Below, piece after piece: positions 1-10,782 of a stretch of 25,815 nt of DNA. Position 1 is the stretch's first letter. Each line of letters begins with the position of its first letter. The notes under the pieces were generated by a model. The model ran no database searches. It worked only from the letters and a program-made list of their open reading frames with translations, and was not told the DNA's origin. The position numbers were made by a program, and so were the translations under genes. Origin of the DNA: Spirogloea muscicola (taxonomy: Eukaryota > Streptophyta > Zygnematophyceae > Spirogloeales > Spirogloeaceae); contig WELB01000172.1 of the NCBI GenBank assembly GCA_009602725.1, positions 192,864 through 218,678 on the forward strand, in the 5' to 3' direction.

Positions 1-60
1 CCCCCTCCCTCCCTCCCTCTTTTCCTCTCCCTCTCCCTTCTCTCCCTCTCTCTCTTTCTC
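1..60. repeat. CT-rich low-complexity tract
   Basis: Almost pure pyrimidine, starting with CCCTCCCTCCCT-type repeats and passing into CTCTCTCT. It is simple-sequence DNA with no coding signal, and could adopt a triplex-type structure. The tract runs on more weakly, as CT/CG-rich sequence, to about position 110. Confidence 0.8.
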
Positions 61-356
61 TAAACCTCGCTCTCGCTCGCTCATTCGCTCGCATGTGTGC
101 GCCCCCATGTTCCCCCCCCTTGTCCTCTCTCTTCTGTAAACCCCTACCTCATATGCCCCGCTTCGCCGTCGACCTCCCTCTCCTTCCCTCCCCAGTCCCC
201 CCCCACTATGCCCCTCCCTGTCTGTCTCAAAGTTCTGCGAGCCTTGGCCAAAGGCGTTTGTCCTCACATCCACAATCCCTGCCAGGAGTGCCGACTGGTC
301 CAGCCCCACGCTGACATCAGATGGCCTCCTCCCTCTTCCCTCTCCACCCCTGCCAG
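61..356 (+). other. Unresolved 5' region of the PIG-B gene
   Basis: No exon can be placed securely here. PIG-B proteins need roughly 100 more N-terminal residues than the first clear exon supplies, including the acidic luminal loop (H/VPDEY-type motif), and that motif is not visible. A short reading at about 229-252 (LKVLRALA) resembles the stretch that usually precedes the first clear exon, but its splice sites are not convincing. A strong polypyrimidine tract with an AG acceptor sits at 325-356, directly before the first clear exon. Confidence 0.4.
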
Positions 357-3300
357 CGGCTGGCCCCCCGGCTGCTGCAAGCGGCCATGGCCGCCGTCGG
401 CGACTTGCACCTCCACCGCCTGGCCGCTCGCCTCCATGGCCAGAGGGCTGCCGACTGGGCCGTATCCTCCTGCCTGCATACCACCACACCATCAAATAAA
501 CATAACCCGAATGCCCTATCACTTTGAACCCAAACCTGATTCTGAATCATCTTTCTGTTGCTTAATGTCAAGTTTGGTATGGAGTTGGAAGTTTAGGGTT
601 CAGAGGTTTAGGGTTCAGGGTCTAGTACGTCACTGCCAGCCCACCACATTGGTCCTTGACCGACTCCGCACCCAGCTGGCCTGCCAGCTCGCCAGCTGGT
701 TCACGCTCTTCTGCTCCACGCGTACGTTCTCCAGCTGCGCCGAGGCGGCACTGACCACCGCCGGCCTGGCGCTCTGGCCCTGGCCGCGCGCCGCCGTTGG
801 CGTACAACCCCATGATGACCGCCGGGCCCTGCGGCTCGCCGCGCTGGCTTGCGCCGCGCGGCCCACGGCCGCCATCCCCTGGGCCTTCGCTGGCGCCCGC
901 CGCCTCCTCGGCTTGGACGCTGCAGCTGCCGCGCGCTTCGTCGCCTCCAAGGTCCTGCCAGTCGCGTGCGTGCATGGCCAGTGCCGCCTTACGCTGGCCT
1001 CACTTTAGAATTATCCCACTGCTATTACACCCCAGTGTCTTATTCTCAATAAACTGGCTTCCAGGTGACGGTCATGCCGATAGCTAGCTAAATGCATACC
1101 TCATTGTGACATTGCCCATGAGCATTGGTTCCGCTCTGTCAGACTCGTCGCGCTCGTCGGCACCGTGGCGCTGGACAGCTGGATGTACGGGCGGCCTGTT
1201 GCCGTGCCCCTCGAGTTCCTGCGCTTCAACGTGCTCGCGGGCGGCGCCGCCGCCTACGGGACGCATCCCTGGCACTGGTACTTCTCTCAGGTGTGCCATA
1301 CTTGACACTATTTGCATAGCCAGCTCAAAGCGCAGGTGACAGAAGTCGGCAGCCGCCGGACCGTGCCACGCGCAGCCAGAGCGCCGGTCATGCCAAGTGA
1401 GGCTCACGAGGTGCTCGTGTTGCTGCAGGGCTTCCCGGTGATGCTCGGGACGCTGCTGCCGCTTGCTGCGCTCGGCGCCTGGTGGTCGCCCGAACGCGGC
1501 CCTGCGTGGCTTGTGCTCTGGACGCTTGCGTGCTATAGCCCCCTGGCCCACAAGGAATTCAGGTCGAGCACCTGAACCCTCACCTCCAAGTTAACACTGA
1601 GCACTGTCTTCTATCCAAACCTTGACACGATCTCATACGGCCACTTCTTGTTCCCGGGTCGTCATACTGCAGCCTATTACTAGACCGTAGACCCTAGATT
1701 GTGACTTCTCAGATTGGTGAATGTAGTTGAGCAACCCCGAACTTGGCTTAGTCGCCTGCAAACGTGAGACTTAAACCAACCCGGCACACATATTACAGAT
1801 CATTGTTGGAGTGTGCTTAATGTGGCCTTCAGTAACTTTGTGATGTAGGTCAAGTCTTGTTGGATCCTTTGCTTGACTTGCTAACCTGTTCTTTTGTGAT
1901 GAGCATATTACGAATATGATAGGAATCTGTCCAACATTCCAGAGCAAGCCAAATCCGCAGCCTAAGCGTGGCTTGGTCGCGCTCTGCTCTGTCAAAGATT
2001 TTTCAAGCAGCTGCAAGGTTTCTCGCTAAAAGCATTGCCTATTTTCTACGCAGATTTGTGCTGCCAGTGCTTCCGCTGGCGATAATGTATGCCGGCCACG
2101 CACTCGCCGTCTTGGAGGCGCGGTCATGGACAGCTGCTGGGAGGCGGAGGCAGGATGCTGGGGCAGCGGCCGCGGCAGAACTCCAAGCCAGGCCGGCGCT
2201 GACGACTGAGGCGGGCACTGTGAAGAGCGACGGCAGCTCGGTGCAGCGGTTGCCAGCCGGGCCCCACTTCTGGTCGAGGCCGTTTGCTGCATGCGTCGCG
2301 GCTCTATTCGCTACACAGATCATTCCGGGCCTCTACTTTTCTGTGGTGCACCAGGTAAAGCACTTGCCAACTTCACTACCCCACTATTCATCCCTCTGAG
2401 GCTGACGAGCTGGGCTGTTGCTCTGCAGCTTCAGACTACTTCGCCAGTCAATGTCAGGGGCTGCATTGTGCAAAAGCGGATGGTGAGCGACAGCTCCAAT
2501 CTGCTGTAGCTGTCCCTTGCACTGAAGAGCCTTGCATTCCCTACGCCGTCCTCAGAGGGGGAGCGTGGTGGTCATGGACTACCTGTCACGGGAAGCCGGC
2601 GCCGGGCGTGTGGCGGCGGTCACGTTCCTCATGCCCTGCCACTCCACGCCCTTCTACTCACACCTCCACCGCAATGTTCCCATGAACTACCTCGACTGCT
2701 CTCCTAGGTGATGCACCATGTACTGAATTCCTTGCACTTCTTCAAGCTTTATTGCACTCCCAGGTTTCACAGTGCAGCTCATAGTCTAATAGTGCACATT
2801 TAGCCTTACACTTAGTCTCAAGATGCAAAGATGTAATTTATGCAAACCCAGTGCCTGACTGCTGTGGCTAAGTACAGGGGCTTGGAGGCTGGGGCGTCAG
2901 ACTCCACCGCCTTCCTTGCCAACCCCGGTTCCTTTGTCAGAAGGCTGTACAGAAACGAGACAACCATGCCCAGCCACCTGGTCCTCTTCGACGTGGAGGA
3001 GCCAAAGCTACGAGACTTTCTTCAAGAGCGTGGGTACTCGGAGGTAAGTAGCTGCGATTCAGCTACCCGGGCACTTGATATGTCTAGGCTGCTTGCAAGC
3101 ATTGTGCTGTGGACTGAGCAAAGGAGAGCAAAGTAGACAGAAATTGCAGGCTTCTGGGGTCCCACATATGTGGCCTGTGGCTGTTATCTACATTATTTGC
3201 TTGCAGCCTCCATAAGGGCGAATGGTCTTAGTATAACAAAGGCCTGTGAGATTGTTGGTGAGAGTCTGCAGATATTGTCGATGACAATGGCATATGCAGC

Positions 3301-3478
3301 TCAGGGATTTAGAGGTCGTCACTTCTGTGGTTGAAAAGGTCATTGCCCTTGATCTTAGCTTCTTCAGAGTATATCTTCTGCTGCCCAGGCTCGCAGATTC
3401 TTTCACGCCCACTTTCCAGTCGACCGAGAACTCCAGAATTACGTACTTGTATACACACGGACGATGAGGAGGAAGTGA
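357..3478 (+). CDS. PIGB: GPI mannosyltransferase 3 (PIG-B/GPI10 family), eight exons, 5' partial
   Basis: Family role: a GT22 (Alg9-like) multi-pass ER enzyme that adds the third, alpha-1,2-linked mannose to the GPI anchor precursor, using dolichol-phosphate mannose. Exons placed by homology, GT/AG sites and matching phase: 357-461, 676-965, 1143-1290, 1429-1562, 2054-2354, 2556-2707, 2878-3043 and 3389-3478, ending in TGA. They join without a stop to about 460 residues. Family landmarks are CQLASWF (about 38-44), ARPTAAIPW (about 96-104), THPWHWYFSQ (to 181), the hallmark HKEFRF (about 222-227), MPCHSTPFYSH (about 352) and the C-terminal RRFFHAHFP. The phase-2 join 965/1143 gives the spacing expected before SWMYG. 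Human PIGB is 554 residues, so about 100 N-terminal residues are missing or lie in unrecognised exons. The residue 250-300 insert is Ala-rich and not conserved. The downstream neighbour, cyclin L, converges on it. Confidence 0.9.
592..620 (+). repeat. Telomere-like motif in a PIG-B intron
   Basis: Two adjacent copies of TTTAGGGTTCAG (592-603 and 607-620) lie inside intron 462-675. TTTAGGG is the plant/Chlorella-type telomere unit, and TTCAGGG is a one-base variant. Similar stretches occur at three other places near gene starts in this window. Confidence 0.75.
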
Positions 3479-3785
3479 CAAACGATTGAGCAATACATGT
3501 CACTCTGTACAAGGTATGGGTCCCACTGCTTCAGGCTAGTGCTTGCTGGTTGCTTGGCAAATTGCATGCTCTTGTGGGTGCCAACAACTCTTTTCATTCT
3601 TGAAATTTTATAAGTGCTGTCTGGCTGCTGACCACCCCCACCATGAATTCCTGTCATATCCACCATCTTCCTGCCACTGTTATATGCAAGTAATCACAAA
3701 GGAATACATCTGTATCCATTTACTTGATTGTTGTCTTATGTACAACATACCTGCTCTGTGCAAACAACGCGAGTAAATGTTGTGG
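3479..3785. other. 3' flank between convergent PIG-B and cyclin-L genes
   Basis: AT-richer sequence after the PIG-B stop, presumably holding the 3' UTR. I see no conserved coding signal and no clear TGTAA-type algal polyadenylation signal. The short reading frames on both strands look random. Confidence 0.5.
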
Positions 3786-3884
3786 TTATGGAGCAGATAT
3801 ATCTTTGCGAAATATCTCGTCCCTCCGCGTGGACTGGGTCTTTGGCAAGTCCCTGCCGCGATGTATCATGTGGTTGGCCAAGCT
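3786..3884 (-). CDS. Candidate last exon of cyclin L
   Basis: On the minus strand an acceptor (CTTGCAG) is followed by a 99-nt open stretch that ends in TAA, in the phase required by the donor at 4295. It would add about 32 basic residues ending in RRDEIFRKDISAP. An alternative 21-nt terminal exon at 4167-4147 (PLPKPT-stop, after CTGCAG) also fits the phase. Neither has recognisable homology. The choice rests only on splice-site quality and phase. Confidence 0.3.
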   Translation of the reverse strand, partial: SLANHMIHRGRDLPKTQSTRRDEIFRKDISAP

Positions 3885-4295
3885 CTGCAAGTCCTCAAAA
3901 GACCATGTGCGTCAGGTCTGTGCTACACTATCAGAGTGCCTTGATTACCCTCTTGTATGACTTTGGGTATATTCTGTGACAAGTTTGATGGAGGCAAAGG
4001 GGCACAGACAATATTGAGCACTCTCATGCCTGCAATGGAGGCCTGCCTGTCAAGCACTCACCTGGTCGATAATGACAATGTGTGATGCAGGGCAGGAGCT
4101 TGTGGTGTGATGCCCCTTGGGCAACTTGTCTAGCCTCAAAGCACACTCATGTTGGCTTGGGCAGTGGCTGCAGCAACAGGGCATACATAAGACAGGTTGA
4201 ACGCATCAAAGCAGACAGCTATATTTTTTGTAACACCATTTTGATCGTGCATTCAGCACGCTTTCTAAGAGTGAAGTGCTAAGGCTGTGACTTAC

Positions 4296-6154
4296 TTGGG
4301 GAATGTCTGCTGGAGGTTCCCATGCTCTCGTGGACAGCACGAACGAGGACCCGCCCTTGTTGACCTCCACATATTGAGGCTTGGGCCTTGAATACAAGTC
4401 CGCCAGCGAGGCGCAGACTTCGTCGATGCCTTCCTTGGCTGCGTCAAATGCTTGCCACCAGGGCGGGTTCTCCGGTAGGGGAATGCCTTTCCTCCGAGCT
4501 GCTGCATGGATGATTCCACAAGCTATGACCTCGCTCTTCACACGCACGCACAAGGTGGTTCTAAGACTGCAGCAGAACATAGCCACGTGCCGAAGCGCTT
4601 GTGTCAATCAAATGAATGCAGATTCTAAGCCGTAGAAATCAATAGACAAAAGACATCAAGCGCCAACATCAGTAACAAAACGAATGTGGATGAATGAAGT
4701 GGGATCCAGCAAAAGGCCTGGCACACAATTGCTGTAGATTATACTCTTGATGAAGTTGAGAATATGCATGCAACTGCTCAAGATAGACATCACAAACAGA
4801 TATTCCTGACATTCATCACTCCAGAAGTAAAAGTGCTAGGATGCCTTGTCAGCAGAATCAGCCTATCTGCTCCAGGACACCCAGTTGCCAATAGCAGACG
4901 AATGGAGTCACCATACTAGAACAGAGACTATCAATGTCACCTGTCATTAGCCAGGCTCCAAGCGTCCTGCTTGAGCTCGTCAGCAATTCCGAGCTGATTA
5001 AGGTAGTTGAAGATGTACTTGTGTGGATGCTCAACATGACACACAAATCCCATCTCCTTGAGCAAGTGCCGCTCTGTTCGTATCAGGTCCGTTTTCATCT
5101 CGTCATATTGCTGGCACAGCACCACAGCAGCAGTCTTGGTTGGTTTAGGCTACCTCCCACGTAGTATCTGTCATATAATATCAAACACCAAAGTAGAACT
5201 TTGCAGGCAGGGGCATGCACTGCAGCGACTACCTATGATTGGCTATCTCTTGCAGAGGTCGAGGAAAGGCATTGTCACCTTGGAAAGAGGCTCCAACAGA
5301 GTCAGAGGCATATTGTGCCGCCGCAGATCCACCCTGTAGAACACGTTCACAACATCGCGTATCCTCCGAGGACTCTCCTCCAGCTTTGCTGCCAGCCAGA
5401 TGCAGCTGGCCGCTACTCTCTGCAGGCAAACCATGCATTCATCAGCCAAAGGACGTTAGAAGCGCGCTTGCCAGTGCTCTTCTAGCTGCTGAGTGCTTGT
5501 TGGCGAGTGCCATCCGCACCTTGACGTTGAAGCGCTTAAAGGATTTCTTGCAGTAGAAGCGGTGAAAAAGGACCTGCCCAGTGGCCATGACCGCCTGGGG
5601 CCTGAGAGTGCAGCCTAGGTCAAGGTAGGGCAGCAGCTGCAGATATCTGCCCACGGCGCAACTTTTATTAGGGCAAAAGCTTAGGGTTCAGGAATTAGGG
5701 TTGTGAGTTTAGGAGGTAAGTACGTGAGGTGAGAGTCGCTGCTCAAGAGGTTGCAATGTAGGGTCGGAGAAGAGTTGGGGCCATGGCCAACGGAAGCGCT
5801 TCGGATTCTGCTTTCGACTGGAGGGCTGGGAGCCTTGAGCGTTCAGGTCGCCAATCTAGAGCTCCTTGTTTGCAATCATAAACGAATCCAATGTTTCAAC
5901 TGAAAAAGAAAACATCATGGACGAGAAATTGGTGCTCGCCCAGCCTGGGCGAATGTAGTCGACAGAGGAGGATACAATCGCAACAGGATGCCGGCCTCCT
6001 GCATGACATCGCAGCCATAGAGGCGGAGCTGCGCCTCCGCCTCCTCGTCGATGCCATCCCGACGCGACGGCGAGCTCCGCAGCTGCTCCGCCGTCAGGTA
6101 GAAGGTGTCGATGGCCGTGTAGATCATGGCGGCGGCGAGCGCCGGCTTTGCCAC
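4296..6154 (-). CDS. Cyclin L (RNA-processing cyclin), five clear exons
   Basis: Cyclin L binds CDK11/CDKG-type kinases in the nucleus and acts in pre-mRNA splicing and transcription. Minus-strand exons: 6154-5976, 5601-5520, 5419-5279, 5110-4941 and 4566-4296, all with GT/AG borders and matching phases, giving about 281 residues. It matches plant cyclin L closely: MIYTAIDTFYLT and SPSRRDGIDEE at the start, PQAVMATGQVLFHRFYCKKS and VAASCIWLAAKLEESPRRI (first cyclin fold), RTERHLLKEMGFVCHVEHPH, then LRTTLCVRVKSEV and IPLPENPPWWQAFDA (second fold). The start is the first Met of the open frame; the inner Met at 6127 (MIYTAID) is where most relatives begin and may be the true start. The Arg/Ser-rich tail typical of cyclin L is not visible in the window. 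A short C-terminal exon may lie at 3786-3884. The gene is divergent from the transporter gene at 6860. Confidence 0.93.
5663..5713 (+). repeat. Telomere-like motifs in cyclin-L intron 1
   Basis: TTAGGGTTCAGG (5681-5692), ATTAGGG (5694-5700) and TTTAGG (5708-5713) cluster in the 374-bp first intron (5602-5975), with another TTAGGG at 5668-5673. They lie on the strand opposite to the gene, unlike the other clusters. Confidence 0.65.
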
Positions 6155-6180
6155 TGCCAGGGGAGCCCAGGCCTCCGGTC

Positions 6181-6204
6181 CTGAACCCTAAACAAACCCT
6201 AAAT
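6181..6204 (-). promoter_or_regulatory. Telo-box-like element just upstream of the cyclin-L start
   Basis: On the minus strand it reads as two TTTAGGG units followed by TTCAG, ending 27 nt before the cyclin-L ATG. AACCCTAAA (telo-box) is an established plant promoter element. Whether this one is regulatory or only a telomere-repeat insertion cannot be told from sequence. It lies in the probable 5' UTR or promoter. Confidence 0.45.
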
Positions 6205-6859
6205 TTGATTGGCCGCCGCGGAAAACAAGTCGAGGGATGGCCGGCAGCAGATGGCGCTGGCGCGGCGGAGCAGGCGCCGAGAAGCGCGGCGGGGATGGCG
6301 GCGGGAAGCCCGCGCGGGGCGTTGCCTCTACGGCCAGCCGGGTGGAGGCCCTACAGATGGCCTTCGAAGAAAAAAAGACTGCCTTTACCTTCGTACTGCT
6401 TATTTACTTCCGTAGGACTTCAACTTTGACTGACGTACTGTCAATGAATCCAGGAGTTACTGTCAGTGTAGCACAGCCGTATTCTTATTCTTGTGAGCCC
6501 CGCTTTTACTACTTTGTATTCGCATTTGGTATCGTTTCGGGGAGCAGCTCCATGAAGTGCTCGCAGGAGTAACGCGCCGGCACACGAGAGACGCTGACCG
6601 GAGCTGATGAAAACATGAAGGTCTGCAGGAGTTCCATAACCAAATAGTAAGCCACCTATAAGCACTGCAGCCCCACCTGTGCAAGCTGCCGTCCCCACCC
6701 GCCCAGCAGGGCCTGAGACTGCGGCGTAAGGCCCGGGGCCCGGCAACGGCGGCCGGTCTTGCCGGCAAGCGGCAACGGTTGACGTGGGCCGCCCAGCTGC
6801 GCCAACTGAAGCAGCTCGTGCTGAGGATTTGCCGGCTCTTCTGGCCGCCGCGGCCAGCC
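6205..6859. promoter_or_regulatory. Divergent intergenic region between cyclin L and the MFSD1-like gene
   Basis: About 0.65 kb separates two divergently transcribed starts. The parts next to each gene (6205-6330 and 6690-6859) are GC-rich and CpG-rich, and the centre (6360-6640) is more AT-rich. No TATA box or conserved element stands out beyond the telo-like motif next to the cyclin-L start. Reading frames here are GC-driven and not supported by homology. Confidence 0.4.
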
Positions 6860-9800
6860 ATGGCGCTTGCGCGGCCCGACCTGTCTGCCAGGCACGTCGC
6901 AGCCGGCACCGTACGAGTTGCAAGTTGATTAGGGGGGTTTAGGGTTTTATAAATTTGGGTTTAGGATTTAGGGGTCATACTGTGCTCAGGCCGGCGCTGC
7001 CGCGGCGCAGCCGGCACTGTTGACGCCCTTTTATGTGTCGCGCGCCGGCCTGTGTGGCGCCAGGTGGGTGGTCCTGGCGCTGACCTCGGCCATCATGATG
7101 GGCGCCTACTTCTGCTTCGACAACCCGTCCGCGCTCAAGGAGCCCATCCAGGTCCTCTGCATGCCCCCAGTGGCGGCCTTCTAGCAGCCTCAGCCCTCGG
7201 GCTTTCACGTAGCGCGCCCCAGAAGAGCTCCCAGCAACCTGGCGGCGCGGACTGACGCTCTGTCCTCTTCTGCACAATGTATTGCTGTTCTTTGAGTTTA
7301 CGAAGCAAGTCACATAGTTGATCAATTTCCACCCCCGAGTGGGCATTGGGGTCTGTTGTGTGCACAAATCGCGATGAAGTACCTCTGACGAGCATACAGT
7401 CCAATGCCTCACAGCTCCACTGCAAGAGGTAAAACTGCAGACTGTCTACTGCAAGAGATAAGACTGCAGATTGAAAGGTTCCCTTCACTTTATCGTGCAG
7501 ACAGCGCTGGACCTATCTGACACCCAGTACAACCTGTTCTACTCGGTGTACTCCTTCCCCAACATTGTCCTCCCGCTCGCCGGAGGCATGCTGGTGGACC
7601 GCTGCGGCACCCGCACAGCCATGCTCCTCTTCACCCTCTGCATTGTCCTCGGTCTGCTCCTCAGCACCACCTTGCCTCCGATGACATTTTGCTATGGCTG
7701 GCTGCTTGGGGTCAAGGCTTTCTGTTCAGGATGCCGTTTATTACAATCTGCTGCAGAATATGTAGCAGCAGAGCGATCTTTATACCTATGCGTGCATCTG
7801 TATCTATCCATCACTGCTTCTCCACCTTTCTCCTTGCCATCATGACACTTTGTAACTTCGTCCACTGACCAGAAGGAGGCCCGACCCTCTCCTGCCCCAA
7901 TGCCGTCACTTCCGCAGGTCAAGGCATCTTCGCTGCGGGAATTTACTCTCGCAATTACCACCTGTCGCTCGCCGGCAGATTCACATATGGGCTGGGCGCT
8001 GAGTCACTCAACGTTGGTCAGTCTACCGTCCTTGCCGTCTGGTTCGCTGGCAAGGAGATGGCTCTCGCGATGGGCCTGGGCTTGACTGTCGCCAGAATGG
8101 GATCCGTCATCAACGACTGGGTATAGTCATGCACAACGATTGTTGTGCAAGAAACTGCAGCCCCCACTGTTCATACATACCTGCATGTCTCCATACAGAT
8201 GCTTCCAGCAGTATTGTCTTTTAAGACTTGCTGATATGTTGTCGAATGTGCAGGTCTGTCCTGCCATTTTCAACTACAAGCACGTCCCTTTCTTTCACCA
8301 GCACGAGCCTTCATCGGCTATCTGGTCAGGCGCTCCGCTCCAGTGATATGGTTCTGACTCATCTTCCTTCCTTCGGATGCTCAGTGGCGCACTGGTTTAG
8401 CAACATGGATGAGATGCAGTCATCGCGGCTAACAATTGCTCTCAATCAGGCCTGCCCCTCTGCTTGTGTAAGAGCCTCAAATGAGTATCACTTCTGCTCT
8501 TTACGCTCATCTGAAAAAAGGTCCAATCCCAGCAATTCTTTTGGCGGTTGTCATGGGGTCTTTGTCTACCGTGGACCCACCTGGCTGTGTTCTCTGGCTG
8601 TCATGAAGGTTTGGATTCATGGTTACCCTTATGTCCCTCGTTTGCTCCATCTCAATGCTCATCCTGGAGAACTACACTGACAAGTACCTGGCAAGGGAGT
8701 GTGCTCTTGAGCCCAAGCGGCCCCTTCTTACCTCCGAAGGCGACAAGGCCCTTGTTGCTTTGCTTGAGGTGAGGAGCTCAGTAAGCTCCCTGTCATAAGT
8801 GCAATACGAGCAACAATGACTTTCAGACCACTCTTCTCTGAGGCCTGTCCTCCTGCGCACTAGGTTATCATGATACATGGATTGAAATGCATGATTACTA
8901 ATTTTGTGAGCCAATTTGACCTGCGGATGTGTACTGGGGCATGCTTATGTGGCAAGAAGCTGATAGATTGCTTGCATTGCTTGTAAACGGCATCAATCTT
9001 TGAGACCCCTGCTGAGCACAAGTCCACACTTTTGGAGGATGTGAAAGCCTTTCCCTTTCAGCTCTGGCTTCTCACAGCGAGGTAGTCAATCAAGCCCAAG
9101 TAAAAGTAAAATGGCGTTTTGCACTTGCGCATTAATGAGAAGATAACTAGCAAGATGTTGGGTTCTGAGTCTTTCAATATCAGGATTTGTTACAGGTACA
9201 TATCAACATTGCCCAAATCATATTTCTATGGTGGGAGTCAGCAATATTCACGGTCTAATGTATGCATGCAGTTGACCTGCATTTTGCTTTATGTGAACAT
9301 CATCGACTTTTCTACTCTTTGCAGCTGTGTTACTGTGTATGCTACTGTGATTCCTTTCAATAATGTTGCTGCTGGTGTTATTATGGTAAGACAACCATGT
9401 CCAGATTGACTAGCTGTAGCTCAACCTTGTCATACAACATCTTGTCCTAGCACCAACATGACAGTGCCTGCGAGTTACTACCAATCAACAGTCTTGACCA
9501 GCAAGGTCACCCTATATGATGATCTGGACATGCCCTTATCATCATGACTCCTCTGCTTGAATGCAGGGCAAGTGGGGCCTCTCACTGCAGGTGGCAGATG
9601 GGCTCATGTCGATTCCTTATCTCATTGCGGCTTGCGTCAATCCTATCTTCGGTTCGCTGGTTGACAAGTACGGCTACCGAGCGAGGCTCTTATTTGCTGG
9701 AGCACTTGCACTTTGCTCTGTGAGCAATCTTTAATCTCTAAAAGAAATTGAATTTGCACCTTAGCCTGAAGGTTGTCAATTCTTGCTCCTCAACTACTAC

Positions 9801-10005
9801 ACGCATATGGGTGCCACACAAACATAAATCGGATAAGCTGGACACTCAGCACTTCGCAGCTTTGACAGCTCTACAAATATTAGGAAAATTGTCCAATCCA
9901 GAGCATGCCTTTAAGTGAGAGTACTTGCTTGCAGGTGCACCTGATGTTTGCACTTACATTGATCACACCATATGTACCTCTTATAACCCTCGGCCTGGCG
10001 TACAG
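6860..10005 (+). CDS. MFSD1-like major facilitator transporter, ten exons, 3' end unresolved
   Basis: A multi-pass MFS carrier. Mammalian MFSD1 is a lysosomal dipeptide uniporter; the algal substrate is unknown. Exons with matching phases: 6860-6910 (ATG), 6990-7151, 7501-7651, 7918-8120, 8254-8324, 8609-8768, 9005-9081, 9325-9385, 9567-9719 and 9935-10005, about 386 residues. Family signs, in order: GAYFCFDNPSAL in the first helix, LSDTQYNLFYSVYSFPN, the MFS loop motif GGMLVDRCGTR, QGIFAAG, RFTYGLGAESLNVGQST with VWFAGKEMALAMG, a helix followed by a charged loop ending ENYTDKYLARE, VKAFPFQLWLLT, then NPIFGSLVDKYGYRARLLF (second-half loop motif). The last helices are missing. A phase-compatible exon at 10065-10149 ends in TGA but overlaps a better-supported opposite-strand exon, so the gene may be truncated. 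Human MFSD1 is 465 residues. The start exon is short (17 codons) but opens in phase from a clean ATG. Confidence 0.87.
6929..6974 (+). repeat. Telomere-like motifs filling MFSD1-like intron 1
   Basis: TTAGGGGGG, TTTAGGG, TTTGGG, TTTAGG and TTTAGGGG follow one another across 46 bp of a 79-bp intron (6911-6989), on the coding strand. More than half of this intron is degenerate telomere-type repeat. Confidence 0.7.
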
Positions 10006-10060
10006 GTCTGCATGCACCACACACAGCTAGGCCTGATTGACTCTTTGCTTGATCTATGCT

Positions 10061-10693
10061 TCAGCATGCTGGGCGTGGTAGCATTGGCGAGTTTTCAAGG
10101 GCTGTACTCAGGAATCGCCACTCCTTGCACATACTGTGACATTCGTTGAGCTCGGAATTGGGGGCGTCATCGGTCGCATTTTCTGCAAACAGGTCAGAGC
10201 AAGCAGCAGTATTTATCAGCACAACATGACTGATACATTATGGGGGGTTGAGGAGTGCTGCAGATAAATATGACTTCCTACCTTTGCTTCTTCGTGCATT
10301 TGCACTTGGTCCTAATGACAGGCTGCAGTAGTAGGCATGATAATCGAAGGAGGCCGGGCGATGGCTCGGGCTACGCCCAAGCTGAGTTTATGCTGTGTAG
10401 CAGAGGACAGGAGAGTGAGCCAGCAGAACCCAACCGAGATTTGGTGGCGGCTGCCGGGGCTGCTGCAGTAACACTGTCCCGGTTTCTGCTGGGCGGCCCG
10501 ACCATGGCTGAAGGCGTGTTGGAGGAGGGTTGCAGGCCGCCGTAGATGAGCTTGTAATGTTGCCGGCGGTGGTTGTGCTGGCGGCATTAGTCATTGCAGC
10601 GCCGCCCATGGCAGCTGGACCGCTGCAGTCTGCAAGTTGAAAGCGGCGTGGCCGCAGGTGTGGCAGCAGCGCTAGAGTTTGTGGTAGAAGCAA
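10061..10693 (-). CDS. Unidentified Ala/Pro-rich gene A (paralogue of gene B at 15.9-17.0 kb)
   Basis: Family not recognised. Minus-strand reading aligns with gene B in the same frame over two probable exons. Exon 1 runs down to about 10440 from the open frame starting at 10693 (first ATG at 10609) and contains GRPAETGTVLLQQPRQPPPN; gene B has GRPAEAGMVSRQQLQQPLPE. The aligned donors are near 10440 in A and 16308 in B. Exon 2 starts after a conserved TTTGCAG acceptor at about 10183 and reads ELNECHSMCKEWRFLSTALE before a stop at 10061-10063; gene B has ELDNMREDWLALGEAPENP. Nucleotide identity is moderate (roughly 60-65% by eye), so the pair is old. A TATATAAG box lies upstream. Coding status is inferred from frame-consistent similarity between the two copies. 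Confidence 0.4.
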
Positions 10694-10738
10694 GGGCGCA
10701 GAGGGAGGAGCTGTCTGAGGCGGGGCTGGGGAGCCTTG

Positions 10739-10746
10739 CTTATATA
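10739..10746 (-). promoter_or_regulatory. TATA-box-like element for gene A
   Basis: The minus strand reads CCTATATAAGC, a textbook TATA box, about 130 nt before the first ATG (10609) of gene A and close upstream of its open frame. The next sequence upstream on that strand is the CT-rich tract (10783-10895). Confidence 0.4.
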
Positions 10747-10782
10747 GGGGCCGGGGTGGTCCAGGTGCTGGCTTACCACCAG

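Noticed and set aside
97-1008. 303-residue plus-strand open frame at the start
   Set aside because: Only the part after 676 matches PIG-B. The first two thirds run through CT-rich DNA and an intron, and the true upstream exon (357-461) is in a different frame.
6441-6923. 160-residue minus-strand open frame upstream of the transporter gene
   Set aside because: It overlaps the transporter start exon, has GC-driven composition and shows no recognisable family.
10065-10149. Terminal MFSD1-like exon ending in TGA
   Set aside because: It fits the phase, but after SMLGVVALASF it has little family similarity and it overlaps the gene A exon on the other strand. It was left as a note in the transporter entry.
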